Of a DNA stretch of 64,000 nt, positions 1 to 8,859 are shown in pieces. The stretch is from Sorangium sp025924095 (GTDB lineage: Bacteria; Myxococcota_A; Polyangia; Polyangiales; Polyangiaceae). A model generated the notes under the pieces. It saw nothing but the letters and a program-made list of their open reading frames with translations. It had not been told where the DNA came from and did not search any database. The position numbers and the translations under genes were made by a program. Location of the stretch: positions 4,588,001-4,652,000 of the forward strand of contig NZ_CP150356.1 in assembly GCF_051521505.1 (NCBI RefSeq), written 5' to 3'. The number at the start of each line of letters is the position of its first letter. Position 1 is the first letter of the stretch.

Positions 1-130
1 CGCCAGCGACCCCAACCTGGTTCGGGTCGATCCGATCAGCCACCCGACCCAGGGTCCGGTTGTGCCGCCAGCGACCCCAACCTGGTTCGGGTCGATCCGA
101 TCAGCCACCCGACCCAGGGTCCGGTTGTGC
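1..130. repeat. 65-bp tandem repeat, two copies
   Basis: Positions 1-65 and 66-130 are the same 65-base unit repeated head to tail. It starts with CGCCAGCGACCCCAACCTGG and contains the genome motif CAACCTGG/TTCGGGT plus an inverted copy of the type ACCCGACCCAGGGT. The first copy begins at the window edge, so more copies may lie outside. No gene is seen here. It belongs to the same repeat family as the arrays near 8.9, 11.5 and 14.4 kb. Confidence 0.9.
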
Positions 131-176
131 AACTTTAGGCACGGTGTTACCGTGTTACTGTAACGTGCGGCGGCGC

Positions 177-312
177 CAACTCAACCTGGGTCGGGTGGCC
201 GGGTCGGGTGGCCAGCACAGGTCGCACGATATTCGGCTTCAGGTGGAAATTTAACATGCGACCGCAATATGAAGCGCAACGCGGAGCGCTCAACCCGGGT
301 CGGGTCGCCACG
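177..312. repeat. degenerate copies of the CAACCTGGGTCGGGT family
   Basis: Scattered partial copies occur at about 178-206 (TCAACCTGGGTCGGGTGG, followed by GGGTCGGGTGG again) and at about 289-310 (CTCAACCCGGGTCGGGTCGC). Between them is AT-richer DNA without a convincing gene. This stretch lies upstream of the xylanase gene and may hold its promoter, but no clear -35/-10 pair was identified. Confidence 0.7.
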
Positions 313-495
313 CCTCCAATTGCGAGCAATTTCGAGCGCGTGCCATGATCACTCCCAGGCTTGGCGGGAATTGTGGGTGCCGAGCTGCTGGCGTGCGTAT
401 CGCTGAGCGTGTGCGCTCCGGCTCGTGCCGCTGCCCATCGGCTCTCCCTCTTCAAGAATCACCAACTCCAATCGCTCAACTTGCGGAAGTCCAAT

Positions 496-1677
496 ATGAA
501 CAAGAACCGTTCTTCTCGATGGCTGTGCGGCACGACGTGGATCGCGCTCGGGCTCGCGACTCTCTCTGCATGCGCCGATGGGGGTGACGGAGGCGACGGT
601 GGCGCCGGCGGTACGGGGGGAGCGAGCAGCACCAGCACCAGCACCAGCACCAGCGGCAGCGGCAGCACTGGGACGGCGGCTACCAGCGGATCGACCACCA
701 GCGGTACCGGAGGTCCGGGGACGACCGGCTCCTCGACGACCGGCGGTTCGGGCGAAGGCGGCGCCGGGTCGGGTGGTTCGGCCAGCGGAACCGGCGGAGG
801 CGACGAGCCCCCCACCGGGAAGTTCGTCGGCAACATCACGACGAACCGCGCTGTGCGCGATGGCTTCGCGAAGCACTGGAACCAGATCACGCCCGAGAAC
901 GAGGGCAAGTGGGGAGAGGTCGAGTCGTCCCGCGGCAACCGAGACTGGAGCAAGCTCGACGCGATCTACAAGTACGCGAAGGACAACAACATCATCTTCA
1001 AGCACCACGTCTTCGTGTGGGGCAGCCAGCAACCCGGCTGGATCGCGAACCTCTCCGGGACGGATCAGCAGGCGGCCGTGAAAGACTGGATGCGGACGTT
1101 CTGCGAGCGTTACCCGGACACGAAGTACATCGACGTCGTCAACGAGCCGCCGCCCCACACCACGCCCTCCTACAAGAACGGTATCGGCGGCGACGGCGCC
1201 AGCGGCTGGGACTGGATCGTCAACTCCTTCAAGTGGGCTCGCGAGTACTGCCCGAAAGCGGTCTTGATCCTCAACGACTACAACAACATCGAGTACCCGA
1301 ACGACCACAACAACTTCATGAAGATCGCGAAGGCGGTGATCGACGCGGGCGCCCCGGTCGACGCCCTCGGCGCGCAGGCCCACGACGCGTTCAAGATCAA
1401 CACCAACACCGTCAAGGGCTACATCGACGCGATGGCCAAGCTGGGCAAGCCCGTGTACATCACCGAGTACGACATCGGCATCGCGGACGACAACCAGCAG
1501 AAGAAGGTGATGGAGGAACAGTTCACGATGTTCTGGAATCACCCCTCGGTCCCCGGGATCACCTTGTGGGGTTACATCGTCGGCGCCACGTGGAGGGACA
1601 ACACCGGCATCCAGCATTCGGACGGCAGGATGCGGCCGGCCATGAGCTGGCTGATGGAGTTCCTCGAGCGTGAGTGA
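496..1677 (+). CDS. GH10 endo-1,4-beta-xylanase lipoprotein
   Basis: A 393-residue secreted xylanase of glycoside hydrolase family 10, which cleaves the xylan backbone of plant cell walls. The chosen ATG gives a lipoprotein signal with lipobox LSAC, so the enzyme should be anchored at the surface. A Gly/Ser/Thr-rich linker (about residues 25-105) follows, then the catalytic domain from about residue 110. GH10 hallmarks are visible: the substrate-site motif QITPENEGKW, the acid/base motif DVVNEP (Glu217), GAQAHD, and the nucleophile motif ITEYD (Glu324). The frame is open further upstream to 361, but that extension has no signal peptide. The gene ends in a strong hairpin shared with the convergent VWA gene. 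Family assignment is confident; exact substrate is inferred. Confidence 0.93.
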   Translation: MNKNRSSRWLCGTTWIALGLATLSACADGGDGGDGGAGGTGGASSTSTSTSTSGSGSTGTAATSGSTTSGTGGPGTTGSSTTGGSGEGGAGSGGSASGTGGGDEPPTGKFVGNITTNRAVRDGFAKHWNQITPENEGKWGEVESSRGNRDWSKLDAIYKYAKDNNIIFKHHVFVWGSQQPGWIANLSGTDQQAAVKDWMRTFCERYPDTKYIDVVNEPPPHTTPSYKNGIGGDGASGWDWIVNSFKWAREYCPKAVLILNDYNNIEYPNDHNNFMKIAKAVIDAGAPVDALGAQAHDAFKINTNTVKGYIDAMAKLGKPVYITEYDIGIADDNQQKKVMEEQFTMFWNHPSVPGITLWGYIVGATWRDNTGIQHSDGRMRPAMSWLMEFLERE

Positions 1678-1700
1678 GCTCACGCTGACGCGGTGAACCC

Positions 1701-1732
1701 GAGCGAGATCCCTCCGCGGAGGGATCTCGCTC
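1701..1732. terminator. perfect 16-bp palindrome between convergent genes
   Basis: GAGCGAGATCCCTCCG is followed directly by its exact reverse complement. It sits between the stop codons of the xylanase (1677, plus strand) and the VWA lipoprotein (1751, minus strand), the usual place for a bidirectional terminator. There is no long T-tract on either side. Confidence 0.75.
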
Positions 1733-1750
1733 GCGTAGGCACTTCGATGA

Positions 1751-2977
1751 TCACAACGGGATTTCGAGCACGTCCTCGCAGGTGAAGTCGACGCCCAGAG
1801 ACACCTCGACCTCGGACTGCACCACGGCGCACGTGTCATCACAGAGCACGATCGCGGTCGGGTTCGCGGGGTCGTCGTAGCGCCATGTGCCCGCGGCCGC
1901 GCATGCCTGGTCATAGACGAGCGTCGTCGGGGTGCTGCTCACGGCGCTCGTATATTTCACGTCGACCTTCTGCTTGTCGAACGACCTCCCATCGGGGGGC
2001 GGCGGGATCGGGATCGTGCACGAGACGGCAGCGCCGCGGATCTCGTTGATGGCCTCCTTGAACGCGGCTGATGTCTGCGCAGCGTTGCCGGTGTCGATGA
2101 TGAACGCCTCTCCTGTATTGCCCGCCGCCGCGATGTCGCGCAGGTTCTCGAGGCTCGCCGGCGCGCCCTCCACCGGCGGATTCTCGACCCCGATCACGAA
2201 GGTCGAGATGCCGCTGGCGCGCGCCGCCGCGACGCGCTCGACGACGGCCTCGACCGAGTTCGCCGGGCCGGTGCACTGCTCCGGATAGCCGTCGGTCACG
2301 AGCACGATCGCGTATTCCCCGGAGTTCTGCCGACGCTGCTCCTCGATGAACGCGGTCGTGCCCTCGATCACGAAGGCCGTCGGCGTGCCGATGCGCCAGC
2401 TGCGGGCGATCGGAGGCACGACGGAATCCATCGCCTCGCCGAACGCCGGAGAGGGCAGCGGGGTCATCGCGACGTCCGGCGTCAAGTAGGTGTCGCCATT
2501 GCACATCCGCGCCGGGCCGGGGAACAACGTCATCGAGGCCCTGAGCCCGGTGGACCCGGGATCCTCGAAGAACTGCTTCGTCGCGGCGGAGATGGGATCC
2601 CACTTGAGCGACCGATCGCGCCAGGCCACGTCGTTCGACCCCATGCTGGCCGACACGTCGAACGCAAACGCAAGGTAGACTTGCTGGAATCCCGCTTGGG
2701 ACGTCTCGGTGGCGCACGCCTGCCCCGCGGCCGTCGAGCCGCCGCTGCTGGCGCCGGTCGCACCTGAATCACCGCCGGGCCCCGGAACGTCTCCTGCGCC
2801 GAAGCTGTCATCGTAGTCGCCGCCGGTGCCGGTGCCGGTGCCGGCGCCGGTGCCGGCGCCGGTGCCGGTGCCGTTCTGCGAGCCGCCGTCGCCCGCGGTG
2901 CCCTCCGGAGCCCCGCTGCAGGCGGCGCTGGCCAAATTCACCATGGACAAGGCAATGGCCATCGTAGGCAATCTCAT
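1751..2977 (-). CDS. VWA-domain lipoprotein
   Basis: A 408-residue predicted lipoprotein. The signal peptide ends in LASAAC (Cys20). A Gly-Thr dipeptide linker (about 35-52) and a Gly/Ser-rich stretch lead to a von Willebrand factor A domain from about residue 98 to 310. The metal-ion-dependent adhesion site is visible as DVSAS (Asp107, Ser109, Ser111), followed later by VLVTDGYPEQC. VWA domains bind ligands through Mg2+, so a surface adhesion or binding role is likely, but the ligand is unknown. The linker is encoded by a 6/12-bp repeat of GCCGGT type around 2821-2873. It is transcribed toward the xylanase gene and is probably monocistronic. Confidence 0.9.
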   Translation of the reverse strand: MRLPTMAIALSMVNLASAACSGAPEGTAGDGGSQNGTGTGAGTGAGTGTGTGGDYDDSFGAGDVPGPGGDSGATGASSGGSTAAGQACATETSQAGFQQVYLAFAFDVSASMGSNDVAWRDRSLKWDPISAATKQFFEDPGSTGLRASMTLFPGPARMCNGDTYLTPDVAMTPLPSPAFGEAMDSVVPPIARSWRIGTPTAFVIEGTTAFIEEQRRQNSGEYAIVLVTDGYPEQCTGPANSVEAVVERVAAARASGISTFVIGVENPPVEGAPASLENLRDIAAAGNTGEAFIIDTGNAAQTSAAFKEAINEIRGAAVSCTIPIPPPPDGRSFDKQKVDVKYTSAVSSTPTTLVYDQACAAAGTWRYDDPANPTAIVLCDDTCAVVQSEVEVSLGVDFTCEDVLEIPL

Positions 2978-3502
2978 AAGTCGACTCCTCTTCGATCGCG
3001 TGTCAGGCGCGGTACGCCGGCACGACGCACATAGAAACGAGAGGCCACCTGAGGCGGAATTTTTTAGAGCCGCGCCTCGCTGAAACCCCGTGATCGGCGA
3101 GGAGTATAATCGATGACGCTGCTCTTTGCGCGGAATGCGGTCCGAAAAGCGGTCGCATCATAGTGAAACCATCACGGCGCAATGCGGCGAGCGTACAAGG
3201 TACTTGTAGTCCAGCCGGGCCGTACGCGCTGGATGACCGATAGGGCCGTGGCGATCCGCCCTCGTGGGAAGGCGATGCTCTATCAATAATCAATCTACGC
3301 ATCGAGGGCACGATCCGACCGAGGTTGGGGGTAGCCCAGTATCGGGAGGGCCGGCTACCCCGGAGGGTCCAGTCCGGTCGGGGCACGCGACAGCGAGACG
3401 AGCAGGAGCCGGCGCCGACGTCGGCGCGCCGTCGTGGGAGTGTGGGCTTGCATACCGGCAGGCGAGCCCGGCTCGGCCGGCCGACCCGGGCTGCGTTGGG
3501 GG
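2978..3502. other. intergenic region, promoter side of the VWA gene
   Basis: This 525-base stretch includes an AT-richer section (about 3050-3320), unlike its neighbours, then a GC-rich section up to the end of the beta-helix gene. It should hold the promoter of the minus-strand VWA gene. The open frames here lack convincing codon bias and motifs, so no gene is called. Confidence 0.5.
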
Positions 3503-4942
3503 CTAATCGCAGGTGTTGGCGCGCGTGTTCACCAGCATGAGATTGCTGAAGGTGCTGTTCGTGGCGCAGGGATTTTCGTTGACGGCGGTGTTCGTGAGCG
3601 TGAGGTTCTGAATCGTGATGTCGGAGGAGTTCGCGAACTCATCGCGTGCGGCGAGCCGGATGTCGCCGCCGCCGGTGACGATCCCGGATTCCGCGGCGAC
3701 GTTCACGTTGTGACAGTTCTCGATCAGGATCGAGTTGCTGCCCGTGTCGGCGACGTCGATGCGGTCGATCGTGAAGCCCCCGCTCTCGGACACGCAGAAG
3801 ATCCCGCGCCCGCCGCCGCGGGCGATGACCTCGCCGACGCGGATGTTGGTGGGGTAGCTGCTGCCGATGCGCCCTGCGCGGTTGGCGAGGCGGAACGCCG
3901 CGTAGCCGGTGCCCGCGCCCGCGTTCACGGCGTCGACCGTCCCGATCTCGGCGTTGACCGTGTCGTTCAGGAGGAGACCACATTCCCCGGTGTCGCGCGC
4001 GATGACGGTGCCGATGCGGAGGCCGTCGACGCCGTAGGTCTCCACGCCGTGTGAGCTGGTCCCCTCGGCGTACACATGGTCGATGTCGATGTTGGTCACC
4101 TTGTCGGCGCGGTCCGAGCGACCATGATTGTCGATCCGGATCCCGAGGCCGCTCGAGACGCGCAGCTCGACGTGGCCGAGGCGCAGGTCCTCGACGTCGC
4201 GGAAGAACATGGCGTAGAGCGGGGTGCCGCTGATCGAGACGTTCGGGATCTCGATGTCGGTCCGGCCGCGCGCGTAGAGGGGCGCCATGTCGCCGGACCC
4301 GCTGCCGGTGACGTCGATCGTGCCGCAGATGTTGAGCACGGTGTAGCTGGGGACGCTCAGCCGCGAGCTCGCGCTCATGGTTCCCGAGCCCTGAACCAGG
4401 ACGCTCTCCTTGCTGGTACGGCCGGAGCTGAGGCTATCGAGCGCCGCCTGGATCGCGGATCGCATGTCATCACCGCTGTAGACGTTGCGGCTGCCGTTCT
4501 GCGCGACCCAGCTGGATCCCGATCTTGTCACCACGGCGTTGTAGCCGCTCGCGTCCCCGTCGCAGGGATACGCCGCATCGCCACCGCTGCTGCCGCCAGC
4601 CCCCGCTCCACCGGTGCCCGTTTCGCCAGCCCCCGCTCCACCGGTGCCCGTTTCGCCAGCCCCCGCTCCACCGGCGCCCGTTTCGTCAGCCCCCGACCCT
4701 CCGGTGCCCGTTCCGCCCGAGCCGTCGAATCCGCCCGAACCAGGCGCGCCAGCTCCCGATGTGCCGCCGGTCGTGACTCCCCCGCCCGCGCCCGAGCCCC
4801 CGCTCGAGGTCGCGCCCGGCGAGGCCGAGCTGCCATCGTCGCCCTCGGGGTCGCTGCCTGCGCCCGATGCGCAACCTGCTACCACGAGCAGCCCGACGAA
4901 GGTTGACATCACCGACATTGTGCGCATTCGAGTGTTCATCAT
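3503..4942 (-). CDS. right-handed beta-helix lipoprotein
   Basis: A 479-residue lipoprotein. A signal peptide with lipobox VVAGC (Cys24) is followed by a Gly/Ser/Thr/Ala-rich linker to about residue 125, which includes several copies of AGAGETGTGG. The rest (about 130-479) is built of short repeats with the pattern of a right-handed parallel beta-helix (for example DGLRIGTVIARDTGECGLLLN and NIRVGEVIARGGGRGIF are split over successive turns). This is the fold of pectate lyases and other polysaccharide-acting proteins. No catalytic residues could be assigned, so it may be a lyase, hydrolase or binding protein. Its architecture matches the xylanase and CE15 lipoproteins in this window, suggesting a plant-polysaccharide role. 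Confidence 0.8.
   Translation of the reverse strand: MMNTRMRTMSVMSTFVGLLVVAGCASGAGSDPEGDDGSSASPGATSSGGSGAGGGVTTGGTSGAGAPGSGGFDGSGGTGTGGSGADETGAGGAGAGETGTGGAGAGETGTGGAGAGGSSGGDAAYPCDGDASGYNAVVTRSGSSWVAQNGSRNVYSGDDMRSAIQAALDSLSSGRTSKESVLVQGSGTMSASSRLSVPSYTVLNICGTIDVTGSGSGDMAPLYARGRTDIEIPNVSISGTPLYAMFFRDVEDLRLGHVELRVSSGLGIRIDNHGRSDRADKVTNIDIDHVYAEGTSSHGVETYGVDGLRIGTVIARDTGECGLLLNDTVNAEIGTVDAVNAGAGTGYAAFRLANRAGRIGSSYPTNIRVGEVIARGGGRGIFCVSESGGFTIDRIDVADTGSNSILIENCHNVNVAAESGIVTGGGDIRLAARDEFANSSDITIQNLTLTNTAVNENPCATNSTFSNLMLVNTRANTCD
4591..4710. repeat. 30-bp tandem repeat coding the lipoprotein linker
   Basis: Four consecutive 30-base units (4591, 4621, 4651, 4681) with core CAGCCCCCGCTCCACCGG encode a ten-residue Gly/Ala/Thr/Glu linker repeat on the minus strand. 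The fourth unit is more diverged. The length keeps the reading frame, so copy-number change would lengthen or shorten the linker without breaking the gene. Confidence 0.9.
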
Positions 4943-5048
4943 CGGCTCCGAACGGTGAGAGGGACCTGCGGTCCCGTGGTCGACGCTCGCGCTGGGGCTT
5001 GACGCCCGGGCCCCGGATGGGCAGCGCTGAGCGACTATAGACCTACGG

Positions 5049-5960
5049 TCACCGTGACGGTGTCGAGGTGAGGACGAGCGCCAATGTCAGCTCGTGGTTC
5101 AGCGTGCCCGCTGCCTGCGCGCCGGCGGCGGCGGCCAGGATCGCGCTCTGCACGGGCGTCGTCAGGTCTCCTGCGGCGTAGATCCCGGGCCGCGACGTCT
5201 GCTTGTGGCCGTCGACGACGACGAATCCTTGATCATCCAGCGTGAGCCCCAGCGCGCCGACGAGCGGCCCTTGTCGCTGCGGTGGCCTGGCGAAGAGCAC
5301 ATCTCGAGGGACCTCTGCGCCTCCTTCGAGCTGCACGGCCGCGAGGTGTCCTTGGCGCGCGCGGAGCCCGGCGAGGCGCCGCTCTTCGATGCGGACCTGC
5401 GCCCGATCGAGCTTCCGCCGCGTCTCGTCGGGAATTGCGAACGCGCCGTCGGTGAAGGCGACAACGTCGTCCGTCCACCCCTTCAAGAACATCGACCACT
5501 CCAGCCACTCGGCTGCGGGCACGAGATAGCCGAACGCGCTGCCGCGCACCTCCCAGGCGTGGCAGTACGGACACTGAAAGACGCTCCGGCCCCAGAGCTC
5601 ACGGTACCCCGGAAGGGAGGGGAGCTCGTCGACCATTCCAGTGCAGAGGAGCACGCGGCGGGCTTCCACGGAGCCCGCTGAGGTCCTCACGACGAACTGC
5701 CCTGCATCGCCGTCGATGCCCTCGACCCGCACGTCGCGCGCGTCGACCGAGTCGTAGGGCGCGAGCTGCTCACGCGCTATGCGGCGAAATTCGGACGGCG
5801 GCGTTCCATCGCGCGTGACGAAGCCGTGGACGAGGGCCGCCGCGGCGTTGCGGGGCGGACCGGCGTCGCACAGAAGGACCCGCTTTCGGGCTCGACCGAG
5901 GGTGAGCGCTGCGGACAGGCCCGCGGGCCCTCCTCCCACGATCACGGCGTCATACGGCAT
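5049..5960 (-). CDS. thioredoxin-reductase-like FAD/NAD(P) oxidoreductase
   Basis: A 303-residue flavoprotein of the thioredoxin reductase group. It has an FAD-binding dinucleotide fold at the N terminus (GGGPAG, residues 9-14), a redox-active disulfide motif CPYC (Cys130, Cys133) where thioredoxin reductases carry CxxC, and a C-terminal FAD motif GIYAAGD. The NAD(P) domain lacks a clear GxGxxA motif, so its electron donor and partner are uncertain. The start at 5960 is supported by a good Shine-Dalgarno AAAGGAG eight bases upstream. However, the frame stays open upstream into a Tat/lipoprotein-like leader (5961-6098), so a longer exported form cannot be excluded. Divergent from the secreted protein gene at 6289. 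Confidence 0.82.
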   Translation of the reverse strand: MPYDAVIVGGGPAGLSAALTLGRARKRVLLCDAGPPRNAAAALVHGFVTRDGTPPSEFRRIAREQLAPYDSVDARDVRVEGIDGDAGQFVVRTSAGSVEARRVLLCTGMVDELPSLPGYRELWGRSVFQCPYCHAWEVRGSAFGYLVPAAEWLEWSMFLKGWTDDVVAFTDGAFAIPDETRRKLDRAQVRIEERRLAGLRARQGHLAAVQLEGGAEVPRDVLFARPPQRQGPLVGALGLTLDDQGFVVVDGHKQTSRPGIYAAGDLTTPVQSAILAAAAGAQAAGTLNHELTLALVLTSTPSR

Positions 5961-6098
5961 GAGTTCTCTCCTTTGTGCTGGTGTAAAAACGGGGTTGGGC
6001 ACAGCGATCGAAGCGCGGGAGCATCCAAGCACGAGGAGCGCCAGACCGAGAGGTGCGCCCGTCTCGAGCCATTCGCGGCGGGTCAGCTCAACGCTCAT
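5961..6098 (-). other. in-frame Tat/lipobox leader upstream of the oxidoreductase
   Basis: These 46 codons are in frame with the oxidoreductase and start with an ATG at 6098 preceded by GAGG. They encode a twin-arginine-like segment LTRREWLE, a hydrophobic run, a lipobox VLGC, and the end VFTPAQRREL. This resembles the N terminus of gluconate 2-dehydrogenase subunit 3 type Tat lipoproteins, where FTPAQR is usual. It is either a true export leader of the enzyme or the remnant of a neighbouring gene fused by deletion. Confidence 0.5.
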
Positions 6099-6288
6099 GT
6101 CGGGATCCTCATCGAGCCAGGATGTAGCTTCCGACGCCCGCCCTCGTAAGAGGCGGTCTTTCGGCGGGATGGTCGGTTCTTTCGATGCGCGATGGCACGA
6201 GGCGCGTGAGCGGGAAAGAGGGCTTCTTCCGTGATGGCTCGGAAGGTGCATCCGGTCACAATCCGCCGCCGTCACGCGATGGGGGGGC

Positions 6289-7242
6289 ATGCCGTACCGC
6301 CGCTTGCCCCCCGGAACTCGTCACCTGCTCGCGCTCGCGTCCGCCGCGGCGCTCGCCGCTCCCGCTGCTCCCGCTCACGCCGAGACCTGCACCTCGACCG
6401 AGCGTGAGGCGCTTCCCGAAGCGCTGCCGATGCGCGACTTCGCCATACGCCTCGGCGCACGCATCGACGCGTGCGCCACGGAGGCGCGCCGCCCCGATGC
6501 GGAGCGCTTCTGCGCGGAGCACAGGATCGAGTGCAGCGCCGCGCGTGTCCGCGACTTCGTGCGCGTCCGGACGCTGTTCGAGATGACGCGCGACGGTGGC
6601 CCCTTTCGGTTGCGCTGGAGCATCACGGATCGCGACCCGACCGCCAGGCACATCTGGGCCGCGTGGAGGCAGAAACCTCCGCTGGCGTCGTCAGATGCCC
6701 CCTCGGCGACCGCGGAGTGCGACGAGCTCTCTGCGCTCTTCGCGGGGCTCGCGCGCCGGCTCGACGTCCGAGGCGTCGGCCTTTTCTGGCCAACGAGCAA
6801 TCACACGATCGCCGCGTGGGACGTGACGCCGGCAGTACGCGTGCTGGTCCCGACGTCGCAGATCTTCCTCGCGTGCGACGCGACGTTCGACCGAACCACG
6901 TTCTTGCCGTCGAAGCAGCGTGTCGTCTACGAGCTCCGCGCGACGGACGTGCCCGACGCTGTCCCCGTACCGCGAGCGTTGGCGACGTTCCTGCTCGATC
7001 AGATCGCGCACTACGCGGGCGCGTCGCTTGACGTGCTCGCGATGCTCCGGATGCACCGGGCGCTGCGCTTCGACTCGAGCCTACCCGCAGCGTGCGGCGC
7101 CGACGCCGTCGCGGCGGCGAAGTCTCTTCGCGCACGGCCGCTCTCCCCACCAGACCGCCGGGCGCTCATGCGCTACGGGTCGACGGAGCTCGGGCTCGCC
7201 GCACCATCGGTCGAGGAGACGCTCGAGCGGCTCGCGCGGTAG
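6289..7242 (+). CDS. secreted protein with possible transglutaminase-like Cys/His/Asp
   Basis: A 317-residue exported protein with a signal peptide ending around APAHA-E (residue 31). I do not recognise a named family with certainty. The middle resembles a transglutaminase/papain-like core: a Cys in ECDELSALFAGLARRLDV (Cys144) on a helix, then NHTIAAWDV with His172 and Asp178. The spacing and context match the Cys-His-Asp arrangement of transglutaminase-like proteins, but this is my inference from pattern only. The C-terminal third is Ala/Leu-rich and uncharacterised. Start ATG at 6289 follows a G-rich stretch. Divergent from the oxidoreductase; followed by degenerate repeats and a RAYT transposase gene. 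Confidence 0.7.
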   Translation: MPYRRLPPGTRHLLALASAAALAAPAAPAHAETCTSTEREALPEALPMRDFAIRLGARIDACATEARRPDAERFCAEHRIECSAARVRDFVRVRTLFEMTRDGGPFRLRWSITDRDPTARHIWAAWRQKPPLASSDAPSATAECDELSALFAGLARRLDVRGVGLFWPTSNHTIAAWDVTPAVRVLVPTSQIFLACDATFDRTTFLPSKQRVVYELRATDVPDAVPVPRALATFLLDQIAHYAGASLDVLAMLRMHRALRFDSSLPAACGADAVAAAKSLRARPLSPPDRRALMRYGSTELGLAAPSVEETLERLAR

Positions 7243-7252
7243 CACCTCGGAC

Positions 7253-7425
7253 GGGCGCCGCCTCGGACGCTCGCCCCGCAAACCCAACCTCGCCGCGAAC
7301 CCAACGTCGTCGTCGTAACCCAACCTCGGTCGGCGCCGGTCGCCGGTCGCGGTCCCGGTCCCGGTCCCGGTCGGCGCAACCTCGGTCAGCCTCGGTCGGG
7401 AGGCAACCTCGGTCGGGGATATACG
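7253..7425. repeat. degenerate repeat tract upstream of the RAYT gene
   Basis: Repeated short elements of the type CCCAACCTCG, CAACCTCGGTCGG and CGGTCCCGGTCCCGG occur between the secreted protein gene and the transposase. They look like decayed relatives of the CAACCTGGGTCGGGT family. The rest up to 7620 is GC-rich without a gene. Confidence 0.6.
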
Positions 7426-7620
7426 TGCCCCAGGTTGAGAGCGCCGCCGCCGCCGCCGAGAGAGCGCCGCCGCCGCAGGGCGGGTTGGGGCAGCACCGGG
7501 ACATAGGACGAGCGTGGCGGGCACTGGCGGAAATCGGCCGCCGCCACCCGCCGCGCGGGGCAAGTCCTTGAAATGATTGCCACTGACTCGCGGCACGGCG
7601 CTTGTTTCTGCGCCCCGGCC

Positions 7621-8541
7621 ATGAGCCAGCCTCGTGAGATCGCTCCCGGCGCGACGTACCTGCTGACCCGTCGGGTCCTTCGGCGGCACTTTCTGTTGCG
7701 GCCCGATGTGGCCATCAACCAACTGTTGATCTATGCCCTCGCAGTCTCGGCCCGTCGCTTCGGCGTCGAAGTTCACGCGCTTTGCGCGATGTCGACGCAT
7801 CTGCACCTCGTTGTGACCGATGTGCAGGGCGTGCTACCGCGCTTCCTGCAGTTCTTCCATCGCCTGGTCGCGCTGGGCACGAAGGTGCTGCGCAAGTGGG
7901 AAGGGCCAGTATGGGACCACGAGGCCACGAGCGTGGTACGGCTCGCGACACCGGCGGCGGTGGTGGACAAGATGGCCTACGTGCTCGCGAACCCAGTGGC
8001 CGCTGGCCTGGTCCGGCATGCGAGGGAATGGCCGGGCGTCAAGGTGGACGTGGGGGAGCTCGGCCGTGGGGCGCTGCACGCGAGGCGCCCCTCGGCGTAT
8101 CTCGACCCGGAGAATCCGCAGTGGGTCGAGGACGCGACGCTGCCGCTGGCGCTGCCGCCAGGCATCGAACAGGAGAGCGCGGAGGGCTTTCGGCAGCAGG
8201 TCGCTGCCGAGCTCGAGCGTCAGGAAGCGCAGGCCCGTGCGGAGGTGGAGCGCCGAGGGCTCCGCGTCTTGGGTGCCGAGCGGGTCAGCAAGGTCTCCCC
8301 TTACGACCGAGCGAAGAGCTCCGAGGGACTACGCGAGCGCAATCCAACATTCGCCGTCGGCCGTGAGCAGGGTGAGGCATGGCGAACCGCCGCGGCCGCT
8401 GTGCGAGCGTTTCGCGCGTCGTACCGCGCCGCGCTCGGACGATGGTGCGCCGGCGTGCGCAGCGTCCTTTTCCCGGCGGGGACGTGGTGGATGCGCACGT
8501 TTCATGGCGCCAGCGTGACGGATGTGGCGCTCGCAGTGTAG
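7621..8541 (+). CDS. REP-associated tyrosine transposase (RAYT, Y1/IS200-like)
   Basis: A 306-residue single-strand DNA transposase of the Y1 HUH superfamily. The metal-binding HUH motif is visible as STHLHLVV (His60, His62) and the catalytic tyrosine is likely Tyr120 in MAYVLANPVAAGLV, a typical RAYT signature. The N terminus PGATYLLTRRVLRRHFLL also fits. RAYTs are usually single-copy domesticated transposases linked to short dispersed palindromic repeats. Here repeats of the CAACC-GGGTC type flank it on both sides (about 7253-7425 and 8860-8925). There is no accessory gene and no clear terminal inverted repeats. The C-terminal 150 residues are Arg/Glu-rich. The ATG at 7621 starts directly at the family's usual N terminus; upstream in-frame codons are unlikely to be used. 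Confidence 0.88.
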   Translation: MSQPREIAPGATYLLTRRVLRRHFLLRPDVAINQLLIYALAVSARRFGVEVHALCAMSTHLHLVVTDVQGVLPRFLQFFHRLVALGTKVLRKWEGPVWDHEATSVVRLATPAAVVDKMAYVLANPVAAGLVRHAREWPGVKVDVGELGRGALHARRPSAYLDPENPQWVEDATLPLALPPGIEQESAEGFRQQVAAELERQEAQARAEVERRGLRVLGAERVSKVSPYDRAKSSEGLRERNPTFAVGREQGEAWRTAAAAVRAFRASYRAALGRWCAGVRSVLFPAGTWWMRTFHGASVTDVALAV

Positions 8542-8859
8542 AGCGGCCCACGGGAGCGCGACAGCGAGGCGGACGGGAGCAGACCACGGCTTCGACGCGT
8601 CGTTGGAGGGGAATGTGCGGTTGGATGCGGCGGAGCGAGTGGCGCATCCTTGAGGCAGGATGCGAGAATGAATGCGCATCCGTCATGCTGCGCCGGGAGC
8701 GCATGAAGCGGCGCGAAGGTAAGGCCGTCGGAGGCGCTGTCGGGCCGAATGGGCCAGATAGAATTGTTCCGTACCGGATGACGGACGTGGCTTGATGGGG
8801 CAGCCCGGGTTCGTCGATTCGGCGATCGATTAACCGGGCGACCGGTCAACCCGACCGGC

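Noticed and set aside
349..1914. 521-codon minus-strand frame over the xylanase gene
   Set aside because: Antisense shadow typical for high-GC DNA; the plus-strand frame carries all GH10 motifs.
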